From Annulohypoxylon bovei var. microspora (Eukaryota > Ascomycota > Sordariomycetes > Xylariales > Hypoxylaceae), in NCBI GenBank assembly GCA_022836615.1, contig MU405214.1, positions 1-64,000 of the forward strand: 64,000 nucleotides of DNA, read 5' to 3'. Below the pieces are notes generated by a model. It worked only from the letters and a program-made list of their open reading frames with translations, was not told the origin of the DNA and made no database searches. The translations under genes and the position numbers were made by a program. Positions within the stretch are counted from its first letter, which is position 1; the number at the start of each line of letters is the position of its first letter. Positions 58,548 to 64,000 of the stretch are shown here, one piece after another.

Positions 58548-60022
58548 ATGGATGGGAAAATTGACGACTTTGTCTTCGTTAGCTACGAAGACGCCGACCT
58601 CGCACAATCTAAGCTTGGTTATCTTGGCGACATCAGTGAATTCCTCGACAGCATAGCAGATGACTTATGGCCTGTCAATAAGAAAATACATGACAATCCC
58701 GAGCTTGGCTACGAGGAGTTCATTGCTCATGAAACTTTGACAAAGTTCATGGCCAGTAGGCCGGGATGGAAAGTGACTCCATCTGCCTATGGTTTGGCTA
58801 CCGCGTGGGTTGCTGTTTTCGACAGTGGGAAGAAAGGTCCAGTGGTATCATTCAACGTGGAAATGGGTATGTCATGTCCGAATCTGTGTGTAATGTGTCT
58901 AACGGAAATGTGTAGATGCATTGGACGGCATCGGACATGCGTGTGGCCACAATCTCATTGCCACCGCATCTGTAGCCGGTGGGTTGGCGACGGCCAAGAT
59001 AATGGAGGAGTACGGATTGAGTGGGAAAGTTGTCATGTTTGGAACTCCTGCCGAGGAAGGTAAGGGTACTTTGCATCATTGATATTGATTGTTCGCGATT
59101 GCTCTCTATGACGAAGGTATTCTGACTTGCGATAGGAGGGGGCGGCAAAATCAAACTCTTGGAAGCTGGAGCCTACCGAGATCACAATGTCGACATCAAT
59201 TTGATATCTCATCCCGGCATCACAGCGGACACAGCTCTAATGCGGACGTCCGCGTACACCGCATTCAAAGTCGAATATTTCGGACGTGAGGCTCGTAAGT
59301 AATGTTTGGTGCTATCGTACTTAGGAGAATACAGAATACTGATTTCGAGGGTTGTAGATGCTGCGGCAAATCCTTGGCTAGGCATTAACGCACTTGATGC
59401 GTTGATCACGGCCTATAATTCACTGTCCGTGCTCCGCCAGCAAACGATGCCGGGTGATGTCATCCAAGGGAATATCACAGATGGCGGGGTTAGGCCGAAT
59501 GTGATCCACGCTTACACAGCTGGCAATTTCGTGACCCGCGCCAATACCCAAGATAGGGTGAAGGAATTGAAGAAGAAGGTCGACGCTTGCTTTGAAGCTG
59601 GAGCCACAGCAACAGGCGCAACACTGAAGATGACTCCGGTACAGTCTTATGCTGACCACGTCCCTAATCGAGTATTAGGCGGTTCTTATCGAAAATACTT
59701 CAATGCGCTGTCACCCCAACGACCGATTCCAGGAAACGATGACCAGGACGAGATTGAAGGCCGAACAATGGCCAGTACAGATCAAGGTGATATAAGCTAC
59801 GCCATGCCTAGCTTAAACGCAGGGTTTGCGATCCCGCCAGGACCAGGAGGAAACGGACCTCATAATCCGGAATTTGCTGAGGCGGCCGGAACAAGAGTTG
59901 CATTTGAGAGATGTCTTCGAGTAGGGAAGGCTCTTGCGGGCACAGCTGTAGATGTCTTGACGGAAGAGGGTCTCCTAGATGATGTAAAGAAGGCATGGCG
60001 AAGAGAAATTAAAGGGAAATGA
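58548..60022 (+). CDS. M20-family metallo-amidohydrolase (PM20D2-like)
   Basis: Four exons: 58548-58866, 58916-59059, 59136-59294, 59358-60022; 428 residues, phases consistent. Metal-binding motifs of clan MH appear in order: DALDGIGHACGHN (about 107-119), GTPAEEGGGGK (about 149-160, split by intron 2), a lid domain with SAYTAFKVEYFGREAHAAANPWLG (about 192-218), then TMASTDQGDISYAMP and GPHNPEFAEAAGT, which supply the last ligand positions. The family cleaves dipeptides, N-acyl amino acids or related amides with two zinc ions, usually in the cytosol; this subgroup resembles vertebrate PM20D2. No signal peptide. Divergent from a Dal5-type permease, so a working hypothesis is import followed by hydrolysis of the same compound for nitrogen. 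The substrate is unknown. Confidence 0.92.
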
Positions 60023-60634
60023 CACTCTAAGGTAGGATCACTAGATGACGAGATGAGTGCCTACATAGGATGTTGCGCTAGTGTCAATTTTACAATACCA
60101 AGATGGGAGTGAATAATGAATGACTCCATACAAATCTTCATAGGTGTTTGGAGAATGAGAGATGCCATTGCTTTTCAAACCTGCCTATAATTAACTGTGC
60201 AGTAACTGTTACCTTAGGTACGTAGGTATGTAAAGGGTGACTCCTGCCTTGGATATTAATATATAATAACTTGGAAAGCGCATTCCTAAGGAGAAACATG
60301 TACATAGGATAAAAAGGAAGGAATAACGGTTATCACGTGCCGATAGAGGGGAGGTATGCATGTACACCTAGTGTAACGCGATAAGATAACCGCTACACCG
60401 GCGACCGGGTCACCGACGCAATTGAAGGTTTTCTATACGACTTCATTAATAGTACATCCGTACATAATTTCTAAGCAAATAACCACCCTCGCCGACATTT
60501 CGCGAATCTTTACGGAATATTATCGTTCTGGTTCGCCATCCGTCCAGTTATTTTCGCATATTCTACCATTAGGAAGTTAATCTTACCTATTTACTACAAC
60601 CATACGTTTTACAAGTATCTACTACCAATGCGCG
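60023..60634. other. Intergenic region
   Basis: Between two plus-strand genes; 3' end of the M20 gene and promoter of the 741-residue protein. A TAGG-containing string near 60214-60230. AT-rich, no ORF of note. Confidence 0.5.
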
Positions 60635-60732
60635 ATGGGAAAAAAGAACAAGAAGCCCGCAGCGGGCGAATCTCCTACCTTGGAGCCGCAAACTGCTGCC
60701 TCAACCTCGACAACTTCCTCGACAACAAATAA
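60628..60732 (+). promoter_or_regulatory. Overlapping upstream ORF (34 codons)
   Basis: An ATG at 60628, 7 nt before the assigned start at 60635 and out of frame, reads 34 codons to TAA at 60730-60732. The main ATG has the better context (G at -3 and +4), so leaky scanning is likely. Confidence 0.35.
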
Positions 60733-62929
60733 GAAGAAGACCCCTTCCCCTGCGCCTCAACCCTCATCGTCTGCGCTTGTTATTTGCCGGAATAAGTGAG
60801 TTTCCCAACTCTCAACCTTCTCTGTTAAATCTACGTAGAACTCATAGCTTATTTATCATCACAGGCATTGGCGTTATATCTCCTCCTTCCATGGCCCATG
60901 GCTACAACTACCACTCGAGGTCCTCGTTACGCTCGCCAATGCCAATTACTACATGCCCTTACCGCGCCCCGTCGACCCGGCAGTATTCTACGATTTGGTG
61001 AAGATAAGACAACTTGTGGATGGTGCTACGGATTTGGCTGTACGAGCGGCCAATGGCGTCGCCTCTTCGGCCCTGTCCAATTCGCTAGCAGGAGGAGCTG
61101 CGCATCATATGCAAGCGTTAGGACTTGGGTTCGGGAACAATGCCGGCGCAAAGCTTAGTCCGGAAAGGAAATTTCGAATGCGAGAGCAGGCCACCCAGAA
61201 GTTGTCGCGCGCCTACCATCTCGACGAAATAGCCTCGAGCGTTGCTACAATGCAATCTACCTCAACTTTAGAGAACGTCGCCGGACTTGTCCTACAGAGA
61301 GCACCCAACGACCCCGATGCCAACTACGTTCATTTCTTCCACGAAAAGATCCCATCTAGGCAACTCGCCGAGTGTACCGACTTTCGCGCGTTGAATCTAA
61401 TAATTAGCCAGCGGCCTTCTGATTGCGAGCCCCTGAGGACTCGCGCTATTGTCCGTATGTTTAAGGAGGATTTTGAGGGTGCGGCTCAGGATCTCACCTC
61501 TGCTCTTAGTGTGTATCGTGTTCAGCAACCACGGCATAACAAGCCTGCAGTAGACGAGACGATGCAATTAGAACAGAAGACCCGACGGCGACGAGACCAA
61601 CCCCCCGTGGACGAGGCGAATCAGCCGAGTAGTATCGAAGTACAACTTCTGTTTCAGCGCGCAGGCTGCTATCTCACTATAGCTTGTGACCATGTGCCAC
61701 TTGCACTTCCGAATTCGCCTAGTGAGCAGAATGGGAACTCGCGAAATGGCACAAATGGCCCAAGTAATGGTCCTAGTAATGGCACTTCCAATGGTGATGT
61801 AGAGTCACAGGAAGCCGAAGGAAACTCGGAGGATAAAGGGCCAACTAAGAGGCAGCTCGAAATGCGCAAGATAGTGCGCCTTTATGCAAAGCGCGCACTA
61901 AAGGATTACATGGAATATTTCAAGCATTTTCACTACTCGCCCAACCTACCTATCGAAGTATCGGATGAATTCAGCCGTCAGGTTAACCAAGCGACTCATC
62001 GTAGTAAGAAGTACTATGGTCAATCTCGACATGCTTCCCAGGATCCGGGTAGTCCTACAGGCACCTCGCCCAGCCATAAGGTGTACGAGCTAGCATCGCT
62101 CTTCTCGGCGACACCTCCGGCGGACCTACCTCCTTATCCCTCCATGGATCTCGTATCTCCAGGCTCTGCCACTGCGGAATCGACCCAGACAAACAGCGAA
62201 GTCGTGACTTACCACCCGTTACTAACCGACGCGTTGCATTCGCTCTTGTTGTGTCATACCCTCATGCAGACATCGGCCAAGGAGTTGCAACGCCACGCGC
62301 ACATGGTTGCTCGTCTCGCTCGTCTGGCAGACGGGTATCCGGTATTTCAAGCGAGCCGGTCCCCTGCCCGAGCGGATTGGATCGAGGTCCTTCGTAGGGC
62401 GGAGAACTGGATCGAACTGGCCTCAAGCTGGGAGGCCCTTTGCGCCCCGGCCCCCCTACCTACCCCCATGTCGACAGCACTAGGAATATCCGCCGCGGCT
62501 GCCAGTATGAACGCCCTTGCCGTCACCGGCAGCACAAACCCTGTCGAAACGGAGGAGCAGAGGAAGGAGCGGATGCGCCAACAGGCTATAATAGAGGCAC
62601 TGGAGGACGAACGCGTTAACGACGAAGCGAGCTTTAAAGCCGCTATCCTTGCCCGTCAGCGTAGGGCCGAGGCGGACCACGCTACCTCGTCGAACGGCGG
62701 CGTCCCGAGCCCTAACGCGGGCCCCAAACGATGGGCCGTCGACGACGGCAGGGAGTATCCGATCCTGACCGAGCGCGCGGAGGCTGTTGCGAGATGGATT
62801 CGTGAGGCGCCAACGGGATCCGGTACGGGAACCGGCAAGCGCAAGAAGAAATCGAGACCTAAGAAAGCCGCCGAGCCCGAGCCTGAGAAGGAGCTCGAAA
62901 AGGAGCTCGAGGCTACCGAACCGGCCTGA
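60635..62929 (+). CDS. Conserved fungal protein of unknown function
   Basis: Two exons (60635-60795 and 60865-62929, 69-bp intron) give 741 residues. The start is basic and Ser/Thr/Pro-rich (MGKKNKKPAAGES). After the intron comes a block I recall as highly conserved across filamentous ascomycetes, KHWRYISSFHGPWLQLPLEVL, then RPVDPAVFYDLVKIRQLVDGATDLAVRA and KLSPERKFRMREQATQKLSRAYHLDEIA. Residues about 170-360 look helical and TPR-like (RAIVRMFKEDFEGAAQDLTSAL), followed by an Asn/Ser/Gly-rich insertion (near 310) and another helical region (HPLLTDALHSLLLCHTLMQTS). The C-terminus is Lys-rich (GKRKKKSRPKKAAEPE). No catalytic motif is visible. Solenoid folds of this type usually mediate protein contacts; beyond that I do not assign a role. 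Confidence 0.85.
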
Positions 62930-63731
62930 ACTGGTATGGTGGAAAGCGACTTGCAGCAATGATGGCTGGAAGTCGAAACGCGGTTTGAGTAGCTTAGCCG
63001 CTAATGTAATAGCAAAGATACATGGATACTTTGCGGTGTATAATCAAAAGCGAAGCTTGGATTGCCAGCTCGCTTCAGTGTGTTAGGAGTAGAAATTACT
63101 GTGCCTTCCCCAATGTCTAAGGCGTTTTCTCTTCGCTTCGCGTGACTTGACGATTGCGTACCTAGGTAGGTAGAGAACTAAGTAGTAAGTCTAATACTTG
63201 CTGAGGCCGACCTCGTGAATGAGGTACATAGCGTATCGGCGGTCTAATCCGAAGCATCTGTGTGTGACGTCATTGAGGCTCATGCTTTGTGAAATGTTCA
63301 AGTCTTATTCAACTAGGTGTTCCCTTTTGTTCTCTCCGATTCTCGTATTAGATCATCATGGGATATTTAGATACCGATTAAACAAATCGCATGTTGACCG
63401 TAGACGTCCTTGACCTCGAGTTCGGTTATCATCCGATGCCGAATTATAGATAGCACTAAATTATAGTCGCGTCGGTACATCCCGATATGGCCTCATGAAA
63501 TCTACGGTTTTAGTTGCGTTTATGCGATTATTTTTAGCCCGGAGCATGTACATAGTCCTTGCCCCGGTTGCTACATACCGTTTGGCAGTTGCGCTTAGTA
63601 CGGTCCCTGTGGGGCTAACCTATTTGTCCTCCTTTTAAAAATCCCACTTCAAAGCACAACAGTCTAAGGACTGAATGGATCTTAGATATTCGTCTTCTTC
63701 GTGATTGATAACTCTCAGAAGGCATCTCATT
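62930..63731. other. Intergenic region before the F-box gene
   Basis: About 800 bases between two plus-strand genes. It carries a TACCTAGGTA palindrome at 63159-63168. Short ORFs only. Confidence 0.5.
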
Positions 63732-64000
63732 ATGGCTTCAACTAACGGCCACGATCATTTATTCCGTCTCCCTCTGGAAATCCAATGGTGGATACTTCGA
63801 TATCTAGACCCTGGCTGTCAGGCCTCCTTTATGCAGACCTGTCATCGGGCACGGGATATCGCAGAACCACTATTATACCATAAGGTGTTCACCAAAATCG
63901 GCACACATAATGACACCGCTGGCCTTGTCGATCTCTTACTCCGGCGACCTCACGTTGCGGCTTTTATCCACTTTCTCGTTCTCGATGAATTCCACCCAGT
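63732..64000 (+). CDS. F-box protein, N-terminal fragment cut by window edge
   Basis: An open frame starts at ATG 63732 and runs off the right end after 89 complete codons. The first 45 residues match an F-box: LFRLPLEIQWWILRYLDPGCQASFMQTCHRARDIAEPLLYHKVF, with the leading LPLEI helix, a central hydrophobic core and the AEPLLY ending common in fungal F-box proteins. F-box proteins bind Skp1 and present substrates to the SCF ubiquitin ligase; the substrate-binding part lies outside the window. The following residues (GLVDLLLRRPHVAAFIHFLVLDEFHP) resemble the start of the leucine-rich or beta region of such fungal proteins. Confidence 0.75.
   Translation, partial: MASTNGHDHLFRLPLEIQWWILRYLDPGCQASFMQTCHRARDIAEPLLYHKVFTKIGTHNDTAGLVDLLLRRPHVAAFIHFLVLDEFHP

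Noticed and set aside
45256..60022. Secondary-metabolite gene cluster
   Set aside because: Two regulators and two transporters are present, but no backbone synthase, terpene cyclase or group of tailoring enzymes.

Overview
The window is nuclear DNA from a filamentous ascomycete (Pezizomycotina, most likely Sordariomycetes; I cannot go lower). The reasons are short spliceosomal introns (about 50-165 bp, GTRNGT donors, CTRAY-like branch points), long AT-richer intergenic stretches, and gene content: a FlbA-type RGS protein, a Dicer-like protein, two Zn2Cys6 transcription factors, fungal MFS permeases, and Cdc73, Tap42 and SNF5-family subunits. I assembled 17 complete protein-coding genes and one truncated by the right edge. 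Exon joins were checked by hand for phase and for continuity of conserved motifs. I found no rRNA, tRNA, CRISPR array or intact transposon, and no polyketide or non-ribosomal peptide synthase.

Layout. 3.3-5.6 kb: flbA-like RGS regulator (+). 6.9-7.7 kb: GPI-anchored Ser/Thr-rich wall protein (+). 9.1-11.8 kb: cdc73 and tap42 (both -). 13.4-18.3 kb: dicer-like 1 (+). 18.9-21.6 kb: 842-residue disordered protein (-). 21.6-25.9 kb: 4.3 kb without genes. 25.9-28.0 kb: lysine-rich unknown protein (+). 28.5-30.9 kb: ubiquitin C-terminal hydrolase and a sterol-desaturase-like membrane protein (both -). 34.4-37.1 kb: alpha/beta hydrolase with a long disordered N-terminus (+). 38.5-40.3 kb: Sfh1/SNF5 (+). 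41.1-44.8 kb: divergent DUF1295 (-) and DUF2855 (+). 45.3-47.5 kb: Zn2Cys6 factor 1 (-). 49.8-53.1 kb: Zn2Cys6 factor 2 (+). 54.1-55.9 kb: sugar transporter (+). 56.05-58.0 kb: Dal5-type permease (-). 58.5-60.0 kb: M20 amidohydrolase (+). 60.6-62.9 kb: conserved fungal unknown (+). From 63.7 kb: F-box protein start (+).

How they fit together. The left 40 kb is mostly housekeeping or regulatory: G-protein signalling, transcription elongation, TOR/PP2A, RNA silencing, deubiquitination, chromatin remodelling. The stretch from 45 to 60 kb looks like nutrient acquisition: two regulators, a sugar porter, and a divergent permease/amidohydrolase pair whose shared 551-bp promoter carries a tight cluster of GATA (AreA/NIT2-type) sites. 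That pair is the best candidate here for a small undescribed functional unit, probably nitrogen-regulated uptake and hydrolysis of an amide or dipeptide-like compound. Other points of note are a 20-nt micro-exon inside a zinc finger, a desaturase-family protein that has lost its histidine boxes, an excess of TAGG/CCTA palindromes between genes, overlapping upstream ATGs at three genes, and abrupt GC-rich blocks within some genes.
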